DNA of 5,055 nucleotides from an uncultured Rubrobacteraceae bacterium (lineage in GTDB: Bacteria > Actinomycetota > Rubrobacteria > Rubrobacterales > Rubrobacteraceae). The stretch is taken from assembly GCA_902805985.1 (NCBI GenBank), contig CADCUW010000090.1, positions 2,675 to 7,729 on the forward strand. Reading direction: 5' to 3'. A program made the position numbers and the translations under genes. The notes below the pieces were generated by a model. It ran no database searches. It was not told the origin of the DNA and saw only the letters and a list, made by a program, of their open reading frames with translations. Each line of letters starts with the position of its first letter. The first letter of the stretch is position 1. This document shows positions 1 to 5,055 of the stretch, one piece after another.

Positions 1-58
1 CGTCCCCCACCTCGAAGTCCTCGAAGAACCGCCCCCGCCACCCATCTTTTACGGCCAC
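1..58 (-). CDS. MaoC-family dehydratase (hot-dog fold hydratase), N-terminal fragment
   Basis: Only the first 19 codons are in the window; the rest lies beyond the left edge. The minus-strand frame opening at GTG (56-58) reads MAVKDGWRGRFFEDFEVGD. The stretch GRFFEDFEVGD matches the opening of MaoC-like dehydratases, which hydrate or dehydrate enoyl-CoA-type thioesters in the cytoplasm. A strong Shine-Dalgarno sequence (GGGGAGGG, 67-74) lies 8 bases before the GTG and fixes the start. The two other minus frames through these bases give low-complexity Gly/Arg/Ser peptides and no family signature. The gene follows the ACT-DUF5612 gene on the same strand, but 215 bases and a large inverted repeat separate them, so it probably has its own promoter. 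The catalytic Asp/His residues lie outside the window, so substrate and activity cannot be judged. Confidence 0.72.
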   Translation of the reverse strand, partial: MAVKDGWRGRFFEDFEVGD

Positions 59-66
59 AAGACCGG

Positions 67-74
67 CCCTCCCC
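67..74 (-). promoter_or_regulatory. Ribosome binding site of the MaoC gene
   Basis: The minus strand reads GGGGAGGG, complementary to the anti-Shine-Dalgarno end of 16S rRNA, with an 8-base spacer to the GTG at 58. This decides the start codon of the edge gene and supports that such a short visible fragment is a real gene. Confidence 0.7.
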
Positions 75-99
75 GATTGCCCGCGACGACAACGACTCC

Positions 100-105
100 A
101 ATATA
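100..105 (-). promoter_or_regulatory. Possible -10 element for the MaoC gene
   Basis: The minus strand reads TATATT at 105-100, an AT-rich hexamer close to the sigma-70 -10 consensus in an otherwise GC-rich region. It lies just outside the inverted-repeat element and would give a leader of about 35 bases before the GTG at 58. No good -35 hexamer is seen 16-18 bases upstream, where the repeat reads AAAACC/CAAAAC, so the call rests on one hexamer and position only. Confidence 0.3.
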
Positions 106-110
106 AGGCA

Positions 111-267
111 TCAGGCTCTGAGGTTTTGAGGTTCCAGGTTTTGAGGTTTCAGGAAAGGCTATCCGACGGCGGCGGGCAAACGCTGTAGTCCCAGCGCCAG
201 GAGCGGGCGCGGCCGGAAGCGAGGGACCTGACGGCTGAAACCTCAAAACCTGGAACCCGAAGCCTGA
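111..267. repeat. Inverted-repeat element with 23-bp perfect arms built from 7-8 base units
   Basis: Bases 130-152 and 235-257 are perfect reverse complements over 23 bases, enclosing an 82-base centre. Outside them, TCAGGCT (111-117) pairs with AGCCTGA (261-267), but the left side carries about one extra 8-base unit. Each arm is a run of short related units: on the left GGTTTTGA (122-129), GGTTCCA (130-136), GGTTTTGA (137-144) and GGTTTCA (145-151). Read on the minus strand, the right arm has GGTTTCA, GGCTTCG, GGTTCCA, GGTTTTGA and GGTTTCA, starting about one base after the stop codon of the ACT-DUF5612 gene. The centre holds a small hairpin, CGCTG (181-185) with CAGCG (192-196). No gene is supported inside. 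It could be a MITE-like or REP-like element, or an RNA hairpin at the 3' end of the upstream transcript. No target-site duplication and no U-tract are visible, so neither use is shown. Confidence 0.85.
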
Positions 268-273
268 AACCCG

Positions 274-978
274 CTAGTAACGTTTCCCCCGCTGGCGGGC
301 GATGTCGAAGCGGGCGGAGGATGAGACGGCCATGACGGCCATGACGCCGCACTGGACGGGGTCGCTGACGACGAGGTCGGCGGCGTCGGGGACGCTGCCG
401 GGCATGTTCAGGGAGAGGACGATGATGCCTTTCTCCCGGATCTCGTACACGGCCTTCGCCACGTCCCCGCCCATCAGGGCCCCCGCGAGCACCAGCGCCA
501 CAGCCCTCGGCAGCCGGGCCACGGCCCTCGTGGCCGCCGCGAGGTCCTCCTCGCCAACCAGCGGAATCGTATCTACGGAGATGCGTTCGCCGCGGATGTT
601 GTGGCGGTCGGCCTCCGCGACCGCGCCGACGACGACCTGGCCGACCTGGGCGCCGCCGCCGACGACGATGATCCTCTTCCCGTAGACCTTCTGGAAGGAG
701 GGCGCCCGCTCGACCTCCTCCACGATGTCGAGCGACTGGAGGCCCCGCATCACCTCCCCCGCGAGTCCCTCGATCACCCCTTCGAGCTCGAAGTAGACGG
801 TGGACGACCCGCGCTCGTGGCGCTCGGCTATGTCCACGTAGGTGATGTTCGCCCCGTGCTCCAGGATCACGCTCGTCAAAGCGTGCAACACGCCGGGCCT
901 GTCCAGCGTGCGGACCACCAGCGCGAGCGGCGCCGCGAACTCATCCGGCACCCCGTTCACGTACCTACCGTCCTGCAA
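274..978 (-). CDS. ACT domain plus DUF5612-type domain protein (putative amino-acid-responsive regulator)
   Basis: This 234-residue soluble protein has two parts. Residues about 18-90 form an ACT domain: RTLDRPGVLHALTSVI followed by HGANITYVDI is the usual first strand, Gly-containing ligand turn and helix, and ACT domains bind amino acids or similar small ligands. Residues about 100-234 look like the DUF5612 domain that follows ACT in methanogen and some actinobacterial proteins. It starts with a Rossmann-like strand and glycine turn (IIVVGGGAQVG, 103-113) and later has KGIIVLSLNMPGSVPDAADLV. I know no proven biochemical role. The open frame continues upstream to 1425, but that part lies inside the LacI gene in another frame and is not protein-like. 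TTG at 978 is preferred because GGAGGAG (989-995) sits 10 bases before it; GTG at 960 is the alternative (228 residues). The gene starts 35 bases after the LacI stop, so co-transcription is plausible. The stop is TAG at 276-274. Confidence 0.85.
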   Translation of the reverse strand: MQDGRYVNGVPDEFAAPLALVVRTLDRPGVLHALTSVILEHGANITYVDIAERHERGSSTVYFELEGVIEGLAGEVMRGLQSLDIVEEVERAPSFQKVYGKRIIVVGGGAQVGQVVVGAVAEADRHNIRGERISVDTIPLVGEEDLAAATRAVARLPRAVALVLAGALMGGDVAKAVYEIREKGIIVLSLNMPGSVPDAADLVVSDPVQCGVMAVMAVSSSARFDIARQRGKRY

Positions 979-988
979 CGAGGCGTGT

Positions 989-995
989 CTCCTCC
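989..995 (-). promoter_or_regulatory. Ribosome binding site of the ACT-DUF5612 gene
   Basis: The minus strand reads GGAGGAG, with a 10-base spacer to TTG at 978. The nearby ATG codons at 1005 and 997 open other frames that stop after a few codons (TGA and TAG respectively), so they cannot start this protein. The site lies in the 35-base gap behind the LacI gene. Confidence 0.6.
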
Positions 996-1013
996 ATGAC
1001 GCATGCCCTGATT

Positions 1014-2165
1014 CTAGGGCAGAGCGCCACCCGTCGCTGCGCGAAGGCGGGGTGGCGGAGCGGTCGAGGCGCGGACCACCAGACGGGTCGGCAGGCGCCG
1101 GGGGCCGGGACCGTCTTCTCCGCGAAGCAGCGAGACAAGCATGCGTCCGGCTAAAGACCCCTTCTCGTCGTGGTCCTGGCGCACGGTGGTGAGGGGCGGG
1201 TCGGCGACCGCTCCCTGGGGGACGTCGTCGAAACCGACCACGGAGAGGTCTCCGGGCACGGACAGCCCCAGCTCTTCGGCCGCCGCGAGCACGCCCAGCG
1301 CGAGCTGGTCGCTCGAAGCAAGGATGGCCGTGGGTCTCTGCTGCAAGGAGAGCAGCGCCCCGGCGGCCCGGTGGCCGAGGGCCGCGGTGCTGCCCGGGCA
1401 CTCGTAGACGGGGACTTCCGGCCACGGTAGGTCGGCGTCCTCTATGGCGCCCCGGTACCCGCGCAACCTGGATCGGCTGACGTGGAAAGCCGCTCCTCCC
1501 TGGCGACCGAGGTCCGCGACGCCCTCCCGGCCGTCCGGGGAGAGGGCGAAGGACACGACGCCCAACCTCTCGTGCCCGAGCTCCAAGAGGTGCCCGGCTG
1601 CCTCCCTGGCGGCGGCCTCGTCGTCGATGCCGACGAAGGGCACGCCCTCCCTGAAGGGCTGGTCCACCACCACCGCCGGTAGGTCTCTGCCCAGGGCCGC
1701 CGCAAGCAGGGGCTCCTCGTCGCTCATCGAGTAGACCACGAAGCCGTCCACCGCCGCCTGCGCCGCCGCCCGGGGGTCCCGACCCCCGGACGACCCGCTG
1801 GCCGCAGGCACGAGCAGGAGCCCGAGGTCGGCCCCTTCGGTGACCGCGCTCAAACCGCGCAGGAAAGATACGGCCGCCGGATCGTCGAAAGCGTAGGACA
1901 GGGGGTTCGAGTAGAGCACGCCCACAACGTCCGTCCTCTGCCGCCTCAGAGAGCGCCCCACGGGGTCAGGACCGTTGTACCCGAGCCTGTCAGCCGTCTC
2001 GAAGACCCGCTCTCTCAAGGCCCCGGAGAGCCGGTCCGGGCGGTTGTAGGCGTTCGAAACCGTCATCGCGGAGACGCCCAACTCACCCGCGACCCGCGCC
2101 AGGGTCACCCGCCGCCCCCCGGAACCCCCGGAAGACCCGCCCGCTTTTGGACCTGCACGGCTCAT
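1014..2165 (-). CDS. LacI-family transcriptional regulator
   Basis: This complete 383-residue repressor has the standard LacI layout. Residues 20-63 are the helix-turn-helix: VTLARVAGELGVSAMTVSNAYN, then a stretch ending ETADRLGY. Residues about 66-80 (DPVGRSLRRQRTDVV) are the hinge helix that contacts the operator centre. The rest is the periplasmic-binding-protein-like sensor core, with the family signatures ILASSDQLALGVL (281-293) and DLSVVGFDDVPQGAVADPPL (306-325) followed by TTVRQ. Such proteins usually bind a sugar or nucleoside, but the ligand cannot be read here. Residues 1-19 are a Gly/Ser-rich tail not needed for the fold. ATG at 2165 has no clear Shine-Dalgarno, and GTG at codon 20 (2108) would put the start right at the helix-turn-helix, so ATG is kept. 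It diverges from the MFS gene over 56 bases that contain a 24-base palindrome, which suggests autoregulation and control of the transporter. The ACT-DUF5612 gene follows 35 bases downstream. Confidence 0.95.
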   Translation of the reverse strand: MSRAGPKAGGSSGGSGGRRVTLARVAGELGVSAMTVSNAYNRPDRLSGALRERVFETADRLGYNGPDPVGRSLRRQRTDVVGVLYSNPLSYAFDDPAAVSFLRGLSAVTEGADLGLLLVPAASGSSGGRDPRAAAQAAVDGFVVYSMSDEEPLLAAALGRDLPAVVVDQPFREGVPFVGIDDEAAAREAAGHLLELGHERLGVVSFALSPDGREGVADLGRQGGAAFHVSRSRLRGYRGAIEDADLPWPEVPVYECPGSTAALGHRAAGALLSLQQRPTAILASSDQLALGVLAAAEELGLSVPGDLSVVGFDDVPQGAVADPPLTTVRQDHDEKGSLAGRMLVSLLRGEDGPGPRRLPTRLVVRASTAPPPRLRAATGGALP

Positions 2166-2178
2166 GGAACCGATGCTA

Positions 2179-2202
2179 CACTACTTTATCGTTAAAGTAG
2201 TG
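2179..2202. promoter_or_regulatory. Probable LacI-type operator (24-bp CG-centred palindrome)
   Basis: Half-sites CACTACTTTATC (2179-2190) and GTTAAAGTAGTG (2191-2202) are reverse complements at 11 of 12 positions. The centre is CG, which is typical of LacI-family operators because the hinge helices intercalate there. The site is AT-rich against a GC-rich background and lies in the 56-base gap between the divergent LacI and MFS genes. It ends 19 bases before the preferred MFS start and begins 13 bases before the repressor ATG, so binding would cover promoters on both sides. No -35/-10 pair is convincing; TAAAGT (2193-2198) could be a -10 for the transporter and would lie inside the palindrome. 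That the neighbouring repressor binds here is inferred. Confidence 0.75.
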
Positions 2203-2221
2203 ATTGGGGTGTGAGACGGGG

Positions 2222-3631
2222 GTGAACCGTAAAGGGGCGGCGTTGGCGCTGTTGTGCGTGGCGCAGTTCGTCGACGTGTTGGACGTGAACGCCGTGGTGG
2301 TGGCCCTGCACACCATCGGGCGGGATCTGGGGTTCTCGCGGGCCGACTTGCAGTGGGTTATTTCGGCCTACGTGCTGTCTTTCGCGGGTTTCCTGCTTCT
2401 GGCGGGGAGGGTGGCTGACCTGTGGGGCAGGAGGAGGACATTCGTGGTTGGGCTCGCGCTGTTCACGGGGGCTTCGCTCCTCTGCGGGCTCTCCTTCTCG
2501 CCGGGGATGCTGGTGGCCTCGCGGGCCGTCCAGGGTTTGGGGGCGGCGATCACGGCCCCGGCCGCGCTCTCGATCATCACGACGATCTTCGAGGAGGGCC
2601 GCGAGCGGAACCGCGCGGTGGCCGCGTGGACGGCGGTGGCGGCGGGGGGAGGGGCGGCGGGGTTGCTTCTCGGCGGGCTCATAACGGACTTCTTCGGCTG
2701 GGAGTGGGTCTTCTTCGTCAACGTGCCGGTCGGGGTGGTGGGGATCTCGCTCTCCTACGTGCTCCTGCCCGAGTTCCGGGACCATTCGGCCTCCCGCCCG
2801 CCCGACCTGCTCGGGGCCGCGACGGTAACCGGAGCTTTGGTGCTATTCGTCTTCGGACTCACGCGCGCCGAGGAGGCGGGCTTCGGATCTCCCGCGACGC
2901 TGGGTACCCTCGCCCTCGCCGCGGCGCTGCTCGGGACTTTCGTGGTCGTCGAGCGGCGCGTGGCCGAGCCCCTCGTTCCGCCCGGCGTCCTCCGCTCGCG
3001 CGGGCTGGTCGGGGCGGCCCTGGTCGCCTTCGCGCTCACCGCCGCCACCGCCCCGGTCAGCGTGCTCGCGACCCTCTACCTCCAGGACACTCTAGGCTAC
3101 TCCCCGTCCTTCGCGGGCTTGGCGGGTCTGCCGCTGAGCCTCTGCGTGGTCGTTGGCGCCGCGATCGGAGGGCGAATCGCCGGTCGCATCGGCGGGAGGG
3201 CGGTCATGGCCGGGGGGCTCGCGGTCGTGGCGGCGGCGGCGCTCGTGAGCGCCCGGATCTCGGCCGAGGGCGGCGTGCCTTACGTGTTCGTGGGGGCCGC
3301 CCTCTCCGGGTTGGGCCTGGGGTGCGCCTCGGTCGCCTCCACGGCGCGCGGCACTTCGGCGGTGGAGGAGGACAAGCGCGGGCTGGCCTCAGGTTTCATG
3401 AACACGGCCGCCCAGGTGGGCACGGCGCTCGGGCTCGCGGCCCTGCTCACCCTCGCAGCGGCCACCACCTCCGCGTACGCCGGCGCTCCGGCGGGCGGCG
3501 CACCCCCCGGCGCGCAAGCCCTGGTGGCAGGCTACAGGTTCGCCTTCTTCGCCGCCGCGGGCGTCGCCTCCCTGGGCTTGCTGGCCGCCCTCTGCGTGGT
3601 TCGCCAGGACAAGGCCCGAGACGGCCGGTAG
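2222..3631 (+). CDS. MFS transporter, DHA2-type 14-helix (drug efflux-like)
   Basis: This 469-residue inner-membrane protein has about 14 hydrophobic helices (roughly 5-27, 44-62, 73-92, 97-120, 132-153, 162-183, 196-213, 226-243, 262-285, 296-317, 327-345, 351-373, 397-416, 439-460). That matches the DHA2 group of proton-driven exporters. Seen motifs are QFVDVLD in helix 1 (15-21), DLQWVISAYVLSFAGFLLL (42-60), motif A GRVADLWGRRR (62-72), motif B RAVQGLGAA (101-109), a motif C-like AAGLLLGG (145-152) and WEWVFFVNVPVG (160-171). The substrate cannot be told. Helix 1 has VALH where most relatives have VALP. GTG at 2222 is preferred; the earlier in-frame TTG at 2204 begins right after the palindrome and has no ribosome binding site, and the GTG itself has only a weak purine-rich leader. 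The LacI gene is divergent and probably controls it. The next gene is convergent, 71 bases away. Confidence 0.93.
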   Translation: MNRKGAALALLCVAQFVDVLDVNAVVVALHTIGRDLGFSRADLQWVISAYVLSFAGFLLLAGRVADLWGRRRTFVVGLALFTGASLLCGLSFSPGMLVASRAVQGLGAAITAPAALSIITTIFEEGRERNRAVAAWTAVAAGGGAAGLLLGGLITDFFGWEWVFFVNVPVGVVGISLSYVLLPEFRDHSASRPPDLLGAATVTGALVLFVFGLTRAEEAGFGSPATLGTLALAAALLGTFVVVERRVAEPLVPPGVLRSRGLVGAALVAFALTAATAPVSVLATLYLQDTLGYSPSFAGLAGLPLSLCVVVGAAIGGRIAGRIGGRAVMAGGLAVVAAAALVSARISAEGGVPYVFVGAALSGLGLGCASVASTARGTSAVEEDKRGLASGFMNTAAQVGTALGLAALLTLAAATTSAYAGAPAGGAPPGAQALVAGYRFAFFAAAGVASLGLLAALCVVRQDKARDGR

Positions 3632-3671
3632 TCCGGTCAAGTCCCTGCCGTCGGAGAGGGTCGGGGCCCTC
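3620..3671 (+). terminator. Weak hairpins at the MFS 3' end, possible terminator
   Basis: Two short inverted repeats lie around the convergent junction. GACGGC (3620-3625) pairs with GCCGTC (3647-3652), enclosing a smaller CCGG-TAGT-CCGG hairpin over the MFS stop codon. GAGGG (3656-3660) pairs with CCCTC (3667-3671) across a 6-base loop. No run of T follows either on the plus strand, so a classical Rho-independent terminator is not supported, and such short GC stems are common by chance here. The remainder of the 71-base gap shows nothing else. Confidence 0.22.
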
Positions 3672-3702
3672 CTCACACACCCTTCAAGAGCCTACCCCGT
3701 CC

Positions 3703-5055
3703 TCAGGCCTGATCCCAGCACGTCACGGCGCCGTTACGGTCCCTGACGAAGCGGGCGTCGCCGTCTTGGGAGATGACGACCAGGAGGACGTCGGGGAGGG
3801 CGGCGGCGAGTCGGTAGGCGGAGCGGTGACGGGTACCAACACCCTGGGTTCCCTCTTCGATGGTGCTCTCGCCTTCGAGGTCGAGGGACTTGCGGACGGC
3901 GTGGACGGGCTCCAACTCGCCGGAGATCTCACCACCGAAGCCGAGAAGCTCGAAGCGGCGGGTTATGACGACGGCGCCGTCCACGGCGGCGAGGCCCGCG
4001 ACGAGATGGGCGAACTCGAAGATGGCCTCGTCGAGCTCGGCGAGCTCCCTATCTTCGCTCCAGACGTACTCCTCCCAGCCCACCGCCCTCGGGTAGGCGA
4101 CCTCTTCGCCCCTGCCGTGAGACTGGGCCAGGCGGTTCATTATGCGCACGATCAGGGTCCGAAAACGCCGCCGGGGCTCGCCGTCCGAGAACGTATGCTT
4201 GAGCGAGACGTGTTCCCCGGCGAGCACCTCCCCGGCCCTCTCGGGCGGCATGATGACGATGGTCCCCCCGTGGTGCGCGTTGCGCACGGTCGAGACGAGC
4301 CGCCGGAACATCTGCTGGGCGACCTTGCGCGAGAGGTCCGGGTCGAGCGGCGCCCACGGCTCACCCAGGGACGCGGCCCCCCCGCGCGCCTCCTCGTGCA
4401 ACTCCACGAGCTCCGCCCGGACGGGCGCGAAGAGGTCGGGCAGCCACTGCGAGGCGAAGACGTCTGCGTAGGAGGCCGAGAGCCTTCCGGCCTCGAGCTC
4501 CGCGACCGAGACGGAGCCCTTCTTGACCTGCAACCGTCCCGCGCCTTCGACCTCGACGACCAGCACGGGGGGTAGCGGCGCCGAGGGCTCCCTGCCGCCC
4601 TGCACGCCCCGCAGCCACCGCGGTCCCGAGTAGACGAGGCCCCAGATCCTCGTCTCCCCCTCCTCGTCCGCGGCCACCCCGATGAGCGATCGGTCGAAGT
4701 CCGCCGCCGGGGAGAGCCGCCTTAGCTCGTGCTCGTCGAAGGGCCTCGGCTCCTCGAACTCGAGCCGGTGCAGGCCGTCGGGCGGGCCGTCGCTTTCCGG
4801 GAAATCTTGCGGGTCGGCGAAGATCATGCGAAAGACCACGGGCCGCTCTTCTTCGCGCAGGAGGCTCGCCTGATAGCAGGTGGACAGAAGGGTCTCGAGG
4901 ACCGGCCTGTCGGGCAGCGCCACCCCCCCATCGCTCGCCTGCTCGGCGCCTTGCGGCTGCCTCTCCCAGCGCTCCCGCACGAAACCGGCCAGATCGCCCG
5001 GATAGGCGTGCTCTCTCTCCGTCCTCTCGGACGGCCGTTCGGTCGTAAAGATCCG
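3703..5055 (-). CDS. Diadenylate cyclase (DisA_N/DAC) domain protein with long N-terminal region, 5' end outside window
   Basis: The frame is open from the stop (3703-3705) to the right edge, giving 450 residues without a visible true start. Counting from the internal GTG at 4980, the C-terminal part has the DAC motifs: DGA (334-336), LGFGGEI (346-352) and GTRHR (382-386), then LPDVLLVVISQDGDARFV. In DAC enzymes DGA and RHR bind ATP and metal, making c-di-AMP from two ATP. An earlier strand, GGTIVIMPP (238-246), probably opens the domain, so DAC spans about 220-412. The N-terminal half is soluble and unlike the CdaA membrane anchor; it carries YQASLLREEERPVVF (36-50) and resembles the sensor-like region called DACNV in other DAC proteins (from memory). 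No membrane helix or DisA helix-hairpin-helix is seen. The codons before 4980 read HAYPGDLAGFVRERW, protein-like and free of stops and ATG/GTG/TTG, and no ribosome binding site precedes that GTG. It is convergent with the MFS gene. Confidence 0.85.
   Translation of the reverse strand, partial: RIFTTERPSERTEREHAYPGDLAGFVRERWERQPQGAEQASDGGVALPDRPVLETLLSTCYQASLLREEERPVVFRMIFADPQDFPESDGPPDGLHRLEFEEPRPFDEHELRRLSPAADFDRSLIGVAADEEGETRIWGLVYSGPRWLRGVQGGREPSAPLPPVLVVEVEGAGRLQVKKGSVSVAELEAGRLSASYADVFASQWLPDLFAPVRAELVELHEEARGGAASLGEPWAPLDPDLSRKVAQQMFRRLVSTVRNAHHGGTIVIMPPERAGEVLAGEHVSLKHTFSDGEPRRRFRTLIVRIMNRLAQSHGRGEEVAYPRAVGWEEYVWSEDRELAELDEAIFEFAHLVAGLAAVDGAVVITRRFELLGFGGEISGELEPVHAVRKSLDLEGESTIEEGTQGVGTRHRSAYRLAAALPDVLLVVISQDGDARFVRDRNGAVTCWDQA

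Noticed and set aside
111..267. CRISPR-like array or insertion sequence
   Set aside because: The units are 7-8 bases, contiguous and inverted, with no unique spacers, and there is no transposase frame in the 82-base centre.
59..273. tRNA or structured RNA gene in the intergenic region
   Set aside because: No cloverleaf or anticodon arm fits; the pairing present is explained by the inverted repeat.
302..1192. Several plus-strand open frames across the ACT-DUF5612 and LacI genes
   Set aside because: They are antisense shadows of confident genes and show no recognisable domain or ribosome binding site.
979..1425. Upstream extension of the ACT-DUF5612 open frame
   Set aside because: It lies within the LacI gene on the same strand in another frame and encodes Arg/Pro-rich sequence without domain character; TTG 978 has its own ribosome binding site.
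2147..2182. TTGGAC (2147-2152) and TACACT (2177-2182) as a promoter pair for the transporter
   Set aside because: The spacer is 24 bases, too long for a sigma-70 promoter.
2192..2785. A 197-codon minus-strand open frame opposite the MFS gene
   Set aside because: It would be antisense to clear transmembrane coding sequence, and its product is low-complexity Arg/Pro/His/Glu-rich.
3656..3671. Strong bidirectional terminator between the convergent genes
   Set aside because: The stem is only 5 bp and no T-run follows on either strand, so only a weak call is kept.
2422..4575. A 717-codon plus-strand open frame
   Set aside because: It overlaps the MFS gene in another frame and then runs antisense through the DAC gene. 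Its product is Arg/Gly-rich with no domain, as expected from third-position GC bias.

Overview
The window is GC-rich DNA with long open frames on both strands, GTG and TTG starts, and Ala/Arg/Gly-rich proteins. This fits a high-GC Actinomycetota. The mix of an ACT-DUF5612 protein, a MaoC dehydratase, a LacI regulator and a soluble diadenylate cyclase-like protein makes me think of Rubrobacter or a relative. That is an impression from protein style, not a database result.

Layout from left to right. (1) Bases 1-58, minus strand: the first 19 codons of a MaoC-family dehydratase that runs off the left edge, with a clear ribosome binding site. (2) Bases 59-273: intergenic DNA dominated by an inverted-repeat element (111-267) built from 7-8 base GGTTTCA/GGTTTTGA-type units. 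(3) 274-978, minus: an ACT domain fused to a DUF5612-type Rossmann-like domain. (4) 1014-2165, minus: a complete LacI-family repressor. (5) 2166-2221: a compact divergent control region holding a 24-base, CG-centred palindrome, the likely operator. (6) 2222-3631, plus: a 14-helix MFS transporter of the DHA2 drug-efflux type. (7) 3632-3702: a short convergent gap with only weak hairpins. (8) 3703-5055, minus: a diadenylate cyclase (DAC)-domain protein with a long N-terminal region, open to the right edge and so lacking its true start.

How the parts may work together: the repressor and the transporter diverge from one palindrome, so the simplest model is a repressor controlling itself and an efflux or uptake pump in response to a small ligand. 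The ACT-DUF5612 gene lies 35 bases behind the repressor on the same strand and may share its transcript. The DAC protein is convergent with the transporter and looks like a separate c-di-AMP signalling unit. It is the most unusual gene here: it has the catalytic DGA and GTRHR motifs but neither the CdaA membrane anchor nor the DisA C-terminal DNA-binding part.
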